Shown: one piece after another, positions 8,552-18,333 of the stretch
Numbering within the stretch: the stretch's first letter is position 1
Layout: each line of letters opens with the position of its first letter
Source: Carboxydocella sporoproducens DSM 16521
GTDB lineage: Bacteria; Bacillota; GCA-003054495; Carboxydocellales; Carboxydocellaceae
Assembly: GCF_900167165.1 (NCBI RefSeq)
Contig: NZ_FUXM01000010.1
Coordinates: 1 to 64,000 of the forward strand
Reading direction: 5' to 3'
DNA: 64,000 nucleotides
The notes under the pieces: model-generated
Told to the model about the DNA's origin: nothing
What the model saw: only the letters and a program-made list of their open reading frames with translations
The model's database searches: none
Program-made: the position numbers and the translations under genes

Positions 8552-9001
8552 TTATCTGCCGGTATGACCAAATCCTCCCGTGCCTCGCTCCGTTTGAGGC
8601 AATTCATCGGTTATAACCCATTGGCCTTGAACTACTGGGGCAATTACCAGCTGGGCTATTCGCTCTCCCGGCTGGATGGTAAAAGGCTGTTGGCCGTGAT
8701 TGATCAAAATAACTTTTATCTCACCTCGATAATCAGCATCGATGGTACCAGGGGTATTTAAGCAGGTGATACCATGTTTGGCAGCCAGGCCACTCCTGGG
8801 CCGGACCTGAGCTTCATAACCGGGGGGTAAAGCAATGGCAATCCCGGTATCTATTAACCTGTACTGGCCCGGTTCCAAAATAACAGGTGCCGGAATAGCT
8901 GCAATTAAATCAGCCCCGGCGCTCCCTTCTGTCATATAAACCGGGACCACATCTAGTGGTAAATCCGTAACTTTTTTCAGGGGGACTTTTATTTGTGCCA
9001 A
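8552..9001 (-). CDS. dut: dUTP diphosphatase
   Basis: It hydrolyses dUTP to dUMP and PPi, keeping uracil out of DNA. The 149-residue protein has the motifs of trimeric dUTPases in order: [17 protein letters not shown], the uridine-binding [25 protein letters not shown], and the C-terminal [11 protein letters not shown] that closes the active site. The ATG (9001) overlaps the end of the mlpA gene by 13 bp, so the two are coupled. Its insertion between mlpA and ymxH departs from the B. subtilis order. Confidence 0.96.
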   Translation of the reverse strand: MAQIKVPLKKVTDLPLDVVPVYMTEGSAGADLIAAIPAPVILEPGQYRLIDTGIAIALPPGYEAQVRPRSGLAAKHGITCLNTPGTIDADYRGEIKVILINHGQQPFTIQPGERIAQLVIAPVVQGQWVITDELPQTERGTGGFGHTGR

Positions 9002-10242
9002 GATTCAATCACCTCTTGGGTACCTTTCGGTCCGATTGCTGCCAATGACCACCCCTGCTGGTACCAGAATTTTGTACCAAGCTGTTTTACCTGTTCCACA
9101 GTAACCTGATCTATTTTGGCCAGTACTTCCTCTATTGGTGTAATCCTCCCCAGGGTAAGTTCCAGCTTACCCAGCCTGGACATGCGACTGCTGGCTGACT
9201 CCAGACCGAGGACAAAATTTCCTTTAATTTGCTGTTTGGTCCGATGGAGCTCCTCCTCATTTAAATCATTTAACATTTGCTCGAAATTCTCTTTAATTAA
9301 AGTTAAGACTTGAGGGATATTATTCATGGTCAAGCCGGCATAAATCCCCAGTATGCCCGTATCCATATAATTACTGGTATAGGAATATACCGAATAAGCC
9401 AAGCCTCGTTCTTCCCTTATGCTCTGAAACAAGCGGGAACTGATCCCACCCCCTAGTAAACTATTAAGACAGTGCAGCCCATAAATATCGGGATCTCCTG
9501 CTGCCAGACCATAACTGCCCAGGCAGATATGTACCTGTTCAATATCCTTGGTTTTAACCAGTACAGGTTGCTGTTCAAAAGTGTTTTGGCTGGTAACGGT
9601 TAGGGCATTTTCCCGCTGCCAGTTAACAAACAACTGGGTAAAACGATTCTTTACATATTCTGGCTCAAAAGAACCGGCAATAGCTATCACAGTGTTTTCA
9701 GGACGATAGGTTTGTTCTAAATAGGTCAAAATATCTTCCCGTCTGATGTTATTTATGATTTCTGTTGTACCAATGATCGGACGACCCAAAGCATGTCCGC
9801 TGAAAAGCGCTCGGGAAAGCAAGTCATGCACAATATCATCGGGAGTATCTTCATACATTTTAATTTCTTCCAGAATTACATTCCGTTCTTTATCAATAGC
9901 ATCTGTGGCAAAAAGGGAATTGAAAAACATATCGGTCAGAACATCAATTGCGATATCAATGTATTCATCCAGTACTTTAGCATAATAGCAGGTATATTCC
10001 TTGGAAGTAAAGGCATTTAGTTGTCCGCCAACAGCATCAAGAGCTTCTGCCAATGCTTTAGCACTACGCTGGGTTGTTCCTTTAAACATCATGTGTTCAA
10101 TAAAATGAGAAATACCGTTATTTTGTTCATTTTCTGATACAGAACCAGCTTTAACCCAAATGCCAATGGAGACGGATTTTACCCAGGGTAAGTGTTCATA
10201 AACAATCCGTACACCATTGGGCAAAACAATTTTTTCGATCAT
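8989..10242 (-). CDS. mlpA: M16 family zinc peptidase (MlpA/YmxG type)
   Basis: This is an insulinase-type peptidase of about 417 residues. The inverted zinc motif HFIEH lies in [15 protein letters not shown], and the third ligand region is [13 protein letters not shown]. The C-terminal M16 domain contains [13 protein letters not shown]. The ATG at 10242 follows GGGAGGATATAGA; the longer frame to 10290 lacks a ribosome-binding site. It sits downstream of ylxY and upstream of ymxH, as in B. subtilis. The substrate is unknown. Confidence 0.93.
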   Translation of the reverse strand: MIEKIVLPNGVRIVYEHLPWVKSVSIGIWVKAGSVSENEQNNGISHFIEHMMFKGTTQRSAKALAEALDAVGGQLNAFTSKEYTCYYAKVLDEYIDIAIDVLTDMFFNSLFATDAIDKERNVILEEIKMYEDTPDDIVHDLLSRALFSGHALGRPIIGTTEIINNIRREDILTYLEQTYRPENTVIAIAGSFEPEYVKNRFTQLFVNWQRENALTVTSQNTFEQQPVLVKTKDIEQVHICLGSYGLAAGDPDIYGLHCLNSLLGGGISSRLFQSIREERGLAYSVYSYTSNYMDTGILGIYAGLTMNNIPQVLTLIKENFEQMLNDLNEEELHRTKQQIKGNFVLGLESASSRMSRLGKLELTLGRITPIEEVLAKIDQVTVEQVKQLGTKFWYQQGWSLAAIGPKGTQEVIESWHK

Positions 10243-10308
10243 TCTATATCCTCCCTGAACCCACAAAATTACCTCTAAAAAATTCAACACGATCGAGCAA
10301 ATTCCTGC

Positions 10309-11002
10309 TTATGACGACATATTTGTTAATAATTTTCCAATTGATTCAATCTCATAACCTTCCTGTCGGATCTGGTTAATTAAGGAAGGTAACGCTAAAA
10401 CTGTTGGAGCTGTAGGGTGAATGAGTATTATTCCACCATTACGCAGTTTACGCTTTACCCGTTGTAAAATTATTTCTGGTGCCGGTTTTTGCCAGTCGAT
10501 GGTATCGATGTTATTGATTACGGTAATATGGCCTGTTTCATAGGCAGTGCTGATAACAAAATCATTAAAGTCACGATAAGGGGGGTGGTAATAAACCGTT
10601 GGTTTTCCCGTCAGTCCCCGAAGGATTTCCGCAGTCCGGGTTATATCTTCAATTAGTTGTCTCCGACCCAAACGGGTAGGATAAACATGACGAAAACCAT
10701 GGTTTTCCACCTCATGGCCATAGGCCACAATTTCTCTTACCAGGTCGCCATTTTTCTGGGCCCATTGCCCTTCCACAAAAAAAGTAATCTTAACATTTTT
10801 GTCTTTAAGTACCTTTAATAAAGGCGGTAAATATTCCTCCCCCCAGGCTACATTACACATTATAGCTACCGCCTTTTTATCACTTGGTCCTGATTCAACC
10901 AGCCCTTTGGCAATTACTGGTTGCGCCGCTTCTCTGTTATAAAATATAGTTACCAAAAAGATAAGCAAAATCAGTGAAAAAAAGAATAGTTTTTTTTTTC
11001 AT
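10309..11002 (-). CDS. ylxY: Sporulation polysaccharide deacetylase-like protein YlxY (start out of frame by one base)
   Basis: The NodB-like domain shows ENHGFRH (metal histidines), YYHPPYRDF, DTIDW and ILIHPT, but the usual catalytic TFDD motif is replaced by MCNVAWGEE. The uninterrupted frame starts only at 10968 (TTG, no ribosome-binding site). An ATG at 11002 is followed by ten A residues (10990-10999) that shift the frame by one. With nine A's the N-terminus would read MKKKLFFFSLILL..., a textbook signal peptide, giving 230 residues. GGAGGG lies upstream of that ATG. This is either a homopolymer error, a true frameshift, or a site of transcriptional slippage. Position between pnp and mlpA supports YlxY. 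Confidence 0.82.
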
Positions 11003-11041
11003 TCCCAGTTTTCGCCTCCCTCCATTCTATTTTATTATTCT

Positions 11042-12142
11042 TTACTGTTTACGATGCCAGAAGTTCGTAATTATATCGCGATCAGGATAAAGCTCAATCC
11101 GGCCAATGAACTGGTTTCCAAACCAGAACTCCGCTTTTCCTACTGGTTGTTGAGCCTTAACCGGTAACTTAATATTAGGATTGATATATACTCTTTTTAT
11201 AATCTGATTTTTTTCGGAGGCAGGCAACACCACTTCTATTCTTTTTTTACTGATTACATCAAATTCTAGCGGCCTATTGCCGCCCAGGCGCACTCTTTGC
11301 CAGTCTTGGTCAAAATCTACAATAATCTCCTTTGTACACCTTTCTTCAGTAAATCTCTTTAGTTTCAACATGTCACCCCAGCGTTCAGAACTATTTAGCA
11401 CGATCCCAATAAAATGATGACCATGGGCGTCCCACGCCCCAGCCAGACATTTGCCAGCCAGGCTAGTGGTACCGGTTTTTATACCATAAATTCCCTGGTC
11501 ACTAAAAAGTAAGCGGTTGGTATTGCGTAAGGTCAGCTTTTTTTCCTCTCCTTTACGCTTTATCATGATTTCTGCCTCTTTCATTCCTGCCAGGGCTTTA
11601 AATTCAGGATTACGCATTGCCATCGCTGACCAAACCGCCAGATCATAAGGGGATATGCGATGATTAGCTACTGACAAGCCATGAGTGTTGGTAAAACTGG
11701 TACTAGCAAGCCCAAAACCATAAGCAGTGCCATTCATTAGTTGTAAAAACAGCTCCAGGTCACCGGCTGTAGCTTCTGCAATCGCTATGGTAGCATCATT
11801 GGCAGAAACGATCATGGCCGCTTTCAATAAATCTTCAAATTTGATTTCATCTTCACTCTTTAGCCCAATGATAGAGCCAGTATTTAAATTTCCAGCTTTC
11901 TGTGATACAATCACCACTTTCTTATGGTCGCCAAATCTCAATCCTGTCAGGACAGTTGCTATCTTAGTCAAGCTGGCGGGATGAGCTTGCTTATTCATCT
12001 TTTTTTCCCAGATTATCAAGCCTGTATCCATGTCATAGAGAACGGCCTGGGCAGCTTTGAGCTGGAGGGATTGAGCAGCATGAGCACTTTCCACCGCTAA
12101 GAACAATATTAAACACAAACTAAACATGACTTTTCTAATCAT
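11042..12142 (-). CDS. D-alanyl-D-alanine carboxypeptidase (S11, DacF-like)
   Basis: This low-molecular-weight penicillin-binding protein trims the stem peptide of peptidoglycan. From the ATG at 12142 (AAGGAGG upstream) it has 366 residues with a signal peptide ending near ESAHA-A. The active-site motifs are all present: SLTK (SxxK), SAN, and KTGTT. A C-terminal PBP5-like domain follows, but I see no clear membrane anchor at the end. The neighbouring ylxY and mlpA genes hint at a sporulation role, as for DacF/DacB. The exact paralogue cannot be settled from sequence reading. Confidence 0.93.
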   Translation of the reverse strand: MIRKVMFSLCLILFLAVESAHAAQSLQLKAAQAVLYDMDTGLIIWEKKMNKQAHPASLTKIATVLTGLRFGDHKKVVIVSQKAGNLNTGSIIGLKSEDEIKFEDLLKAAMIVSANDATIAIAEATAGDLELFLQLMNGTAYGFGLASTSFTNTHGLSVANHRISPYDLAVWSAMAMRNPEFKALAGMKEAEIMIKRKGEEKKLTLRNTNRLLFSDQGIYGIKTGTTSLAGKCLAGAWDAHGHHFIGIVLNSSERWGDMLKLKRFTEERCTKEIIVDFDQDWQRVRLGGNRPLEFDVISKKRIEVVLPASEKNQIIKRVYINPNIKLPVKAQQPVGKAEFWFGNQFIGRIELYPDRDIITNFWHRKQ

Positions 12143-12180
12143 TTTTATCCTCCTTCCCCTTTTATTATGCCCAGATAAAC

Positions 12181-12207
12181 AAAAAAAGCTCAGGTAATTC
12201 CTGAGCT
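12181..12207 (-). terminator. Rho-independent terminator of pnp
   Basis: On the minus strand AGCTCAGG and CCTGAGCT (12200-12207 and 12187-12194) form an 8-bp stem followed by a seven-T run. It overlaps the pnp stop codon. Confidence 0.9.
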
Positions 12208-14300
12208 TAACCCTTTTGCTTTTCTTCCTGGATAGCTTGCTTGCGGGAAAGATTGATCCGCCCCAAATCATCAATCTTGATTACCTTAACAGGAATCTGA
12301 TCGCCAACACTGACTACATCTTCTACTTTATTGACTCTCTGTTCGGAAAGCTGACTGATATGCACTAAGCCTTCCTTACCGGGCAGAACTTCGACAAAGG
12401 CGCCAAATTCTACAATCCGAACTACTTTACCGAGATAAGTTTTGCCTACTTCCACCTCCTCGGTGAGTTCCTCGATCATTTCCTGTGCTTTTCTACCAGC
12501 AGATTGGTCAATTGCATATATGAAGACTCGGCCATCATCTTCAATATCAATCTTTACTCCGGTTTCATCAATGATTTTCTTGATGGTTTTACCACCAGGG
12601 CCAATCACCGTCCTGATTTTATCCGGATGAATGGTCAGGAAAATCAGGCGCGGAGCCCATGGTGACAACTCCTTACGGGGTGCCGGTAAAGTCTCCAGCA
12701 TCTTCTGAAGAATATACAGCCGTCCCTGTCGGGCCTGTTCCAGAGCCATCTTGAGGATCTGCCGGTCAATCCCAGCGATCTTGATATCCATTTGAATGGC
12801 TGTTACCCCGATTTCAGTACCTGCAACTTTGAAATCCATATCCCCCAGAGCGTCTTCCATACCCTGGATATCGGTCAGGACCCGGACAATATCTCCTTCC
12901 TTAACCAGACCCATAGCTACACCGGAAACGGGGCGCTTGATAGGTACACCTGCATCCATTAAGGACAAGGTGCTGCCGCAAACGCTGGCCATGGAACTGG
13001 AACCATTGGATTCCAGGACTTCGGAAACCAGGCGGATAGTATAGGGGAAGACCTTTTCATCAGGTATCATAGGTTCGAGAGCTCTTTCTGCCAGAGCGCC
13101 GTGACCGATTTCCCGTCGGGATGGAGCCCGGAGCGGTCTGGCTTCTCCTGTGCTATAAGGCGGAAAATTGTAATGATGCATATAGCGTTTTGATTCGTCT
13201 ACTCCCAGGTCATCCAGAATCTGTTCATCCCCAATCGCCCCCAGAGTAGTAACGGTCAGTACCTGGGTCTGTCCTCTGGTAAAGATAGCAGAACCATGGG
13301 TTCTGGGCAAAACTCCGACTTCACACCAGATAGGACGAATTTCATCCAGTTTCCGGCCATCAGGACGGATTCCTTCAGTGATAATCATCTGCCGTACAGT
13401 TTCTTTCAAGATGTTATGAAATACTTTTTCCAGCTCTTTTTCCCGTTCCGGATATTGTTCCTGGAAATGTTCTAGCACTTTTTTCCTCAGTTCTTCTAAT
13501 GTATCCTGCCGTTGCTGTTTGTCAAAAATTCGCACTGCCTGGTTGATCTCTTCGGCAATAAATGCCCTGACTGCCTGGTCCATTTCAGGATCTGGCTGGG
13601 CCAATGGAATTTCCCGTTTAACCACTGCCAGTTCAGTTTGAACCTGAATCTGAAATTCTACTATCTTCTTGATTTCTTCATGGGCAAACATGATGGCTTC
13701 CAGAATTTCATCTTCCGGAACCTCATTGGCAGCAGCTTCCACCATCATTACTGCATCTTTGGTTCCCGCTACGACGATGTGCATGTCGCTCTTTTCAGAT
13801 TGTTCTAGATTAGGATTAATGATAAGCTTCCCATCAACGCGGCCAACGATAACAGCCCCAATAGGTCCGTTAAAAGGTATGTCAGAAATGGTTAGAGCAA
13901 CGGATGCACCACACAAAGCCACAACCCGCGGGTCATGATCCTGGTCAACGGACATTACAGTAGCTACTATATGTACATCATTGCGAAAACCTTCAGGAAA
14001 TAAGGGACGTATGGGTCTGTCAATCAAACGGGCAGCCAGAATGGCTTTTTCCCCCGGCCTGCCTTCCCGTTTGATGAAACCGCCTGGGATCTTACCAGCG
14101 GCATATAATCTTTCTTCATAATCTACTGTCAAAGGAAAGAAATCAATCCCTTCCCGGGGTTCCTTGGAACAGGTAGCCGTAACCAGGACCCGAGTATCGC
14201 CATATGCTGCCATCACAGCACCATTGGCCTGTTTTGCCAGTTTCCCGGTCAAAAAAGACATGGTCCTGCCGCCTACCTCTAACTGGAAGGTTCGTTCCAT
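12207..14300 (-). CDS. pnp: Polyribonucleotide nucleotidyltransferase (PNPase)
   Basis: This phosphorolytic 3'-5' exoribonuclease acts in mRNA turnover. Its 697 residues match the family. Two RNase PH-like domains are visible (N-terminal [16 protein letters not shown]-type region and C-terminal [18 protein letters not shown]). They are followed by a KH domain ([12 protein letters not shown]) and an S1 domain ([27 protein letters not shown]). It follows rpsO, the usual order, but a terminator lies between them. GAGGAGG lies about 11 nt before the ATG. Confidence 0.98.
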   Translation of the reverse strand: MERTFQLEVGGRTMSFLTGKLAKQANGAVMAAYGDTRVLVTATCSKEPREGIDFFPLTVDYEERLYAAGKIPGGFIKREGRPGEKAILAARLIDRPIRPLFPEGFRNDVHIVATVMSVDQDHDPRVVALCGASVALTISDIPFNGPIGAVIVGRVDGKLIINPNLEQSEKSDMHIVVAGTKDAVMMVEAAANEVPEDEILEAIMFAHEEIKKIVEFQIQVQTELAVVKREIPLAQPDPEMDQAVRAFIAEEINQAVRIFDKQQRQDTLEELRKKVLEHFQEQYPEREKELEKVFHNILKETVRQMIITEGIRPDGRKLDEIRPIWCEVGVLPRTHGSAIFTRGQTQVLTVTTLGAIGDEQILDDLGVDESKRYMHHYNFPPYSTGEARPLRAPSRREIGHGALAERALEPMIPDEKVFPYTIRLVSEVLESNGSSSMASVCGSTLSLMDAGVPIKRPVSGVAMGLVKEGDIVRVLTDIQGMEDALGDMDFKVAGTEIGVTAIQMDIKIAGIDRQILKMALEQARQGRLYILQKMLETLPAPRKELSPWAPRLIFLTIHPDKIRTVIGPGGKTIKKIIDETGVKIDIEDDGRVFIYAIDQSAGRKAQEMIEELTEEVEVGKTYLGKVVRIVEFGAFVEVLPGKEGLVHISQLSEQRVNKVEDVVSVGDQIPVKVIKIDDLGRINLSRKQAIQEEKQKG

Positions 14301-14426
14301 TGCTATATTTTCCTCCTCTCAATTTCGCCATTTAAGAATAACCTATAATTATTTCCACATTACCTATAGTATTTCCTGCTTATCTAGCAAAAAATACATT
14401 ATTTTCCCATCATACAAATGATTGAT

Positions 14427-14455
14427 ATAAAACAAGCGGGGTCTATACCCCGCTT
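14427..14455 (-). terminator. Rho-independent terminator of rpsO
   Basis: AAGCGGGGT and ACCCCGCTT (14447-14455 and 14434-14442) form a perfect 9-bp stem with a 4-nt loop, followed by GTTTTAT on the minus strand. The T run is short, so read-through into pnp is likely. Confidence 0.8.
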
Positions 14456-14460
14456 ATTGT

Positions 14461-14730
14461 CTATCTTCTCAGACCCAGTTGCTCAACAATATTACGGTAA
14501 CGATTGAAATCCTTTTCCTTCAAATAGTTGAGCAAGCCTCTTCTCTGGCCTACCATTTTGAGCAGACCCCGACGAGAATGATGGTCCTTCTTATGAACCT
14601 TCAGGTGTTCAGTCAGGTAATTGATTCTCTCGGTCAGGATAGCAATCTGCACTTCAGGAGAACCAGTGTCCATGTCATGCAGTTTGTACTTGGCGATAAT
14701 AGCTTGCTTCTGTTCTGTAGTGAGTGCCAT
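14461..14730 (-). CDS. rpsO: 30S ribosomal protein S15
   Basis: S15 binds the central domain of 16S rRNA early in 30S assembly. The 89-residue length is exactly typical when translation starts at the ATG at 14730, which follows GGAGGTG. The family signature [20 protein letters not shown] is present. The leader (14731-14835) contains a perfect 8-bp hairpin (14813-14832) and a purine-rich GC segment. S15 often controls its own leader, but I cannot confirm a binding site here. Confidence 0.97.
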   Translation of the reverse strand: MALTTEQKQAIIAKYKLHDMDTGSPEVQIAILTERINYLTEHLKVHKKDHHSRRGLLKMVGQRRGLLNYLKEKDFNRYRNIVEQLGLRR

Positions 14731-14835
14731 GGTTTTCACCTCCTATTCCTAATATCCCCACAAGCCAAGAAGAAGGGCGGAGCCTCCTCCCTCCGAGCCA
14801 GTGGTTCTTTATAACAAAGGGATTCCTTTGTTAAC

Positions 14836-15057
14836 TCATTTTCCAATGACAGTGATCACTATCCGCAAATTATCACTGTCTTTAACAACAACATCAAACC
14901 ATCTTCCTGAACCAGCGAGAAAATTTCTAAATCTGGTGGCAACCTGAATCCGTCCAGGAATACTGCTGGCTGCTGCCAGAACATCTTCAACCCGAATCAG
15001 TTGCTGTCTCTCTTCCTGCAAGCGCCTCCGGGCATGATCGCTGATAATCACATTCAC
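14836..15057 (-). CDS. DUF4258-like small protein
   Basis: This 73-residue protein begins MNVIISDHARRRLQEE and ends RWFDVVVKDSDNLRIVITVIGK. The pattern of an N-terminal HARxRxxE helix followed by beta strands with VVV and ITV resembles DUF4258 proteins, which have a small RelE-like alpha/beta fold. I saw no antitoxin gene next to it. It is the first gene of the rpsO transcript, has its own promoter match upstream, and is preceded by a modest AAAGGTGA ribosome-binding site. Function unknown. Confidence 0.7.
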   Translation of the reverse strand: MNVIISDHARRRLQEERQQLIRVEDVLAAASSIPGRIQVATRFRNFLAGSGRWFDVVVKDSDNLRIVITVIGK

Positions 15058-15075
15058 CTTTACTCACCCTGAGTC

Positions 15076-15132
15076 AAGCAGGACACTTATAAAATATACC
15101 ATATCGGCCCCGCTTTGTAAAGTATCCTGCTT
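15076..15132. repeat. Inverted repeat flanking the promoter upstream of rpsO operon
   Basis: AAGCAGGACAC (15076-15086) and GTATCCTGCTT (15122-15132) are an 11-bp inverted repeat with one mismatch. The 35-bp centre holds the -35 and -10 elements. It could be a pair of operator half sites or a weak structure after ribF. Confidence 0.5.
15093..15121 (-). promoter_or_regulatory. Predicted sigma-A promoter of the DUF4258-rpsO-pnp transcript
   Basis: TTTACA (15116-15121) and TATATT (15093-15098) are 17 bp apart on the minus strand, each one base from consensus. The site lies in the 78-bp gap after ribF. Confidence 0.7.
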
Positions 15133-15135
15133 AGA

Positions 15136-16080
15136 TTATATGCAAGGTGAGTAAAAAAGGCCTCTAGCTTTGGCAATATCCAGCTTTATTTGCTCTTTCA
15201 ATTCTGCCACACTGGTAAATTTTTTTTCATCCCTTAATTTTTTAAGAAATTCCACTTCGATAGTCTCGCCATAAAGCTCGGGCACATTATCATTTAAAAT
15301 AAAAACTTCCAAACCCAGCTGGCCTTGTTCATAAAAAGTAGGCCTATGTCCTAGATTGGCTACTCCCGGCCACTGCTGTTCCTGCCACCTAACTTTGACA
15401 GCATAAACTCCTTGCGCCGGAATGACCAGTTTCCTGTCAACTGCTACATTAGCAGTAGGAAACCCTAGTTCCCTCCCCCGCGCATCACCATGCTTTACTT
15501 CACCGGCAAGATAGGGATAATAGCCCAAACAGGTTGCCGCTGCTTCCATATTGCCCTGCTGGATATAGTGACGAATCAGGGAACTGCTTACCCGCTGCCC
15601 GTCAACAGTTACAGGAGGCACTATTTCTACCGGTACATTATAGACATTCCCCAGTTCCTGCAAAGTTTCTGCAGTACCTTTTCCGCCCTGGCCAAAGGTA
15701 TAATTATACCCTACCACCAGACCCCTAACTCCTACTTGTTCCAGTAACACTTCTGTAAAAAAAGCCCGGGGCAAAAGTTCAGCAAAAATCCGGGTAAAGG
15801 GCACCACCAGAACGACTTCTATCCCTTTACTGGCCAACAATTGGAGTTTTGCCTTCTGATCGAGAATCATAGGAGGTAATTTTTGAGGGGCAAGTAATTG
15901 CAAGGGATGGGGATCGAAGGTCATGACACCCGGAATAGCGTCCAGCTGTGCCGCCAGTTGTAAAGTTTTCATCAACAAAGCTTGATGGCCGCGGTGTACC
16001 CCGTCAAAATTCCCCAGAGCCAGAACCAGCCTTCCTCTCAGGTCCCGCCCAAGATCAGACAGGTCTCTTAATATCAACAT
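15136..16080 (-). CDS. ribF: Bifunctional riboflavin kinase/FMN adenylyltransferase
   Basis: It converts riboflavin to FMN and then FAD. The 314-residue protein has the N-terminal FAD synthetase domain with the nucleotide-binding NFDGVHRGHQALL, and a C-terminal flavokinase domain with GFPTANV and the EVFILND stretch. It is the last gene of the rimP-nusA-infB operon, three bases after truB, the usual place (ribC in B. subtilis). Confidence 0.97.
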   Translation of the reverse strand: MLILRDLSDLGRDLRGRLVLALGNFDGVHRGHQALLMKTLQLAAQLDAIPGVMTFDPHPLQLLAPQKLPPMILDQKAKLQLLASKGIEVVLVVPFTRIFAELLPRAFFTEVLLEQVGVRGLVVGYNYTFGQGGKGTAETLQELGNVYNVPVEIVPPVTVDGQRVSSSLIRHYIQQGNMEAAATCLGYYPYLAGEVKHGDARGRELGFPTANVAVDRKLVIPAQGVYAVKVRWQEQQWPGVANLGHRPTFYEQGQLGLEVFILNDNVPELYGETIEVEFLKKLRDEKKFTSVAELKEQIKLDIAKARGLFYSPCI

Positions 16081-16083
16081 TCC

Positions 16084-16992
16084 TTACCCCTCCCGGAAAA
16101 CAATCACAGGTTGCAGATGACCATTCTCTATGCTTTTGGCCACAGCTAATAACCTGCCCTGTTGATTGCACAGCAAGATTCTTTCCGCCTGGTCTGGAAA
16201 TGTTTTAGTATAAGGCAAATTGATCCTGTTCCCGTTTTCCACTTTTCTTGCTTCTTCTGCGGAAACAATAACTACCGGCCAATCCGGAAAAACCTGCTCA
16301 ACAGAAAAAAGATAATCCTTTATTTGGTCTCCGTCCATCTCTTCTAACTCTTCCAGTGCTAAGCCATTCTTCAGGTTAAAAATCCCGACTTCTGTCCGTT
16401 CCAGTGCTGTCATGACTGCCCCTGTTCCCAGTTTCTGCCCCAGGTCGTGCACCAGGCTCCTGATATATGTTCCTTTTGAACAATGGACCTCTATTTCTAC
16501 TAATGGGTGGTCACTGCCCAGCTGTTCTATTTTTTCAAGTTTTATCTGATAGATCTCGACAGGACGAGCCTCCCGTTCCACTACAATTCCCTGCCGGGCC
16601 AGCTCATATAAGGGCTTACCCTGCCTTTTAATAGCAGAGAACATAGGAGGTACCTGCATTATTTGGCCTTCGAACGTTTGTAAAGCTAATACAATCATCT
16701 CCCCGGTAATGTGACTGGCCGTGGTTTCGGCTATCACACTGCCTTCCCGGTCATAAGTATCGGTCTCAATCCCCAGTTGCAGCTGGGCCCGGTATTTTTT
16801 ACCCATGTTGCTCACATACTCAGCCAATCGGGTAGCTGGTCCTAAACATAGAGGAAGTACCCCCGTTGCCAGCGGGTCCAAGGTACCAGTATGGCCGATT
16901 TTTATTTTACCGGTTTTTTTCTTAACCCTTTGTACTACTTGTTGAGATGTTAGTCCAGCTGGTTTTAGTACATTAAGAAAACCAAAATGCAT
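16084..16992 (-). CDS. truB: tRNA pseudouridine(55) synthase
   Basis: TruB makes pseudouridine 55 in the T-loop of tRNAs. The 302-residue protein has the catalytic Asp39 in GHTGTLDPLATGVLP, the N-terminal KPAGLTSQQVV motif, and a C-terminal PUA-like region. It lies between nrnA and ribF, packed within three bases of each. Confidence 0.97.
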   Translation of the reverse strand: MHFGFLNVLKPAGLTSQQVVQRVKKKTGKIKIGHTGTLDPLATGVLPLCLGPATRLAEYVSNMGKKYRAQLQLGIETDTYDREGSVIAETTASHITGEMIVLALQTFEGQIMQVPPMFSAIKRQGKPLYELARQGIVVEREARPVEIYQIKLEKIEQLGSDHPLVEIEVHCSKGTYIRSLVHDLGQKLGTGAVMTALERTEVGIFNLKNGLALEELEEMDGDQIKDYLFSVEQVFPDWPVVIVSAEEARKVENGNRINLPYTKTFPDQAERILLCNQQGRLLAVAKSIENGHLQPVIVFREG

Positions 16993-16994
16993 AT

Positions 16995-17978
16995 TTATGC
17001 CCCCGCGCCCTCAGTTATTAATATGGCCTGTTCAATTATTTTCTGTTCAGCCTCTGTTAAGGGACCACGGTAACGACAGCCAGCGGCTCTCTGATGGCCG
17101 CCTCCCCCAAATATCTGGGCCAGCGCATTGACATCAACAGCCTTCTTGGAGCGGAAGCTGACCTTAACTAGATCTGGCTCAGCTTCTCTGAGCAGAATCC
17201 CAACCTCTACGCCCTTCTGGGCTTTGGCATAATTAACTATACCTTCCAGATGCTCATCCCGGGCCTGTAAACGGGTCAAAGTTTGCTTATCCAGTACCAG
17301 CCAGCAGACTTTGCGCTGGGGTGAATATTGAAAGTGGGCAAAGGCATACCCAAGCACCGCCAGGGTTTCTGGCGGTATTTCTTCATAGATCTGGTGATTG
17401 ATTGTTTCAGTATCGGCACCGGCCTCTTTCAATTCTGCTGCAATCCGGAAAGTGCTGGCGGTGGTATTAGGAAAACGAAAAGAACCGGTATCGGTCACAA
17501 TGGTAACATACAGACAGGTGGCTATTTCCCTTGATAATGGCACCCCAGACATTTTCACCAGCTCATATATGATTTCACCGGAAGCAGCCCGTTCAGGAAC
17601 TACCAGGTTAAAATCAGCAAAAAGCTTGTTACTGATATGATGGTCAATATTGAAGAGGGTGCTAGCCTGACGGTAATAAGGCAAAATTTCATCCCCACAG
17701 CGTTTCGGTTCAGAACAGTCGACAAAGATCAGGTTTTTCCCCTGCCAGTCTCCTGCCTGGGGGCAAGAGAAACGTTGCACCCCCGGCAGGAAATGATAAA
17801 GCTCCGGTACTGGGTCCAGATTCCAGAGTTCAACCTTTTTCCCCAGACTCTCCAGCATAAAGGCCAGGGCCAGAGCAGAACCGATAGTATCACCATCAGG
17901 ATTGATATGGCCGATGATAGCAAAATCATCCAGCTCTTGTAGCTTAGCCAGGAAATTTTTAATCTCTTGATTCTTCAT
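16995..17978 (-). CDS. nrnA: DHH-family bifunctional oligoribonuclease/PAP phosphatase
   Basis: NrnA degrades very short RNAs (nanoRNA) and dephosphorylates 3'-phosphoadenosine 5'-phosphate. The 327-residue protein has the DHH motifs HINPDGDTIGSALA and IDHHISN with the middle FVDCSEP, and the DHHA1 motif FGGGGHQRAAGC. It starts 20 bp inside rbfA, so the two are translationally coupled. Confidence 0.95.
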   Translation of the reverse strand: MKNQEIKNFLAKLQELDDFAIIGHINPDGDTIGSALALAFMLESLGKKVELWNLDPVPELYHFLPGVQRFSCPQAGDWQGKNLIFVDCSEPKRCGDEILPYYRQASTLFNIDHHISNKLFADFNLVVPERAASGEIIYELVKMSGVPLSREIATCLYVTIVTDTGSFRFPNTTASTFRIAAELKEAGADTETINHQIYEEIPPETLAVLGYAFAHFQYSPQRKVCWLVLDKQTLTRLQARDEHLEGIVNYAKAQKGVEVGILLREAEPDLVKVSFRSKKAVDVNALAQIFGGGGHQRAAGCRYRGPLTEAEQKIIEQAILITEGAGA

Positions 17979-18318
17979 TCTGGTTCACCTTGTTTAAAAG
18001 CTCCATTATCCTGGCACCATGCTCTATCGACTCATCATAGACGAATTGCAGTTCCGGAGCAAACCGCAGGCGCAGGCGTCGACCCAGCTCCCCTCTGAGC
18101 CAGCCGCTGGACTTTTCCAGCAGCTCAGCAACTGCTCCTTTATCACCCTTGCCACCCAGCAGGGTGAAATAAATTTTGACATACCGCAGGTCAGAAGAGA
18201 CATTGACCGCTGTAACAGTGACCAGTCGTAAAACTTCTTCTTTAACATCTTCGCGCAGGATTTTAGCCAGTTCCTTTTTAATTTCTTCAGCTACACGTTG
18301 CGGTCTGTGACCTCCCAT
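17959..18318 (-). CDS. rbfA: Ribosome-binding factor A
   Basis: RbfA is a 30S maturation factor with a KH-like fold. It has 119 residues, in the family range. It begins with HRPQRVAEEIKKELAKIL and carries the conserved LRYVKIYFTLLG and RLRFAPELQFVYDESIEHG stretches. It follows infB by 15 bp, the usual order. Confidence 0.96.
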   Translation of the reverse strand: MGGHRPQRVAEEIKKELAKILREDVKEEVLRLVTVTAVNVSSDLRYVKIYFTLLGGKGDKGAVAELLEKSSGWLRGELGRRLRLRFAPELQFVYDESIEHGARIMELLNKVNQNEESRD

Positions 18319-18333
18319 TTTAGTTCACCTGCC

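Noticed and set aside
14836-15057. Toxin-antitoxin pair around the DUF4258-like gene
   Set aside because: No partner gene of suitable size is adjacent; neighbours are ribF and rpsO.
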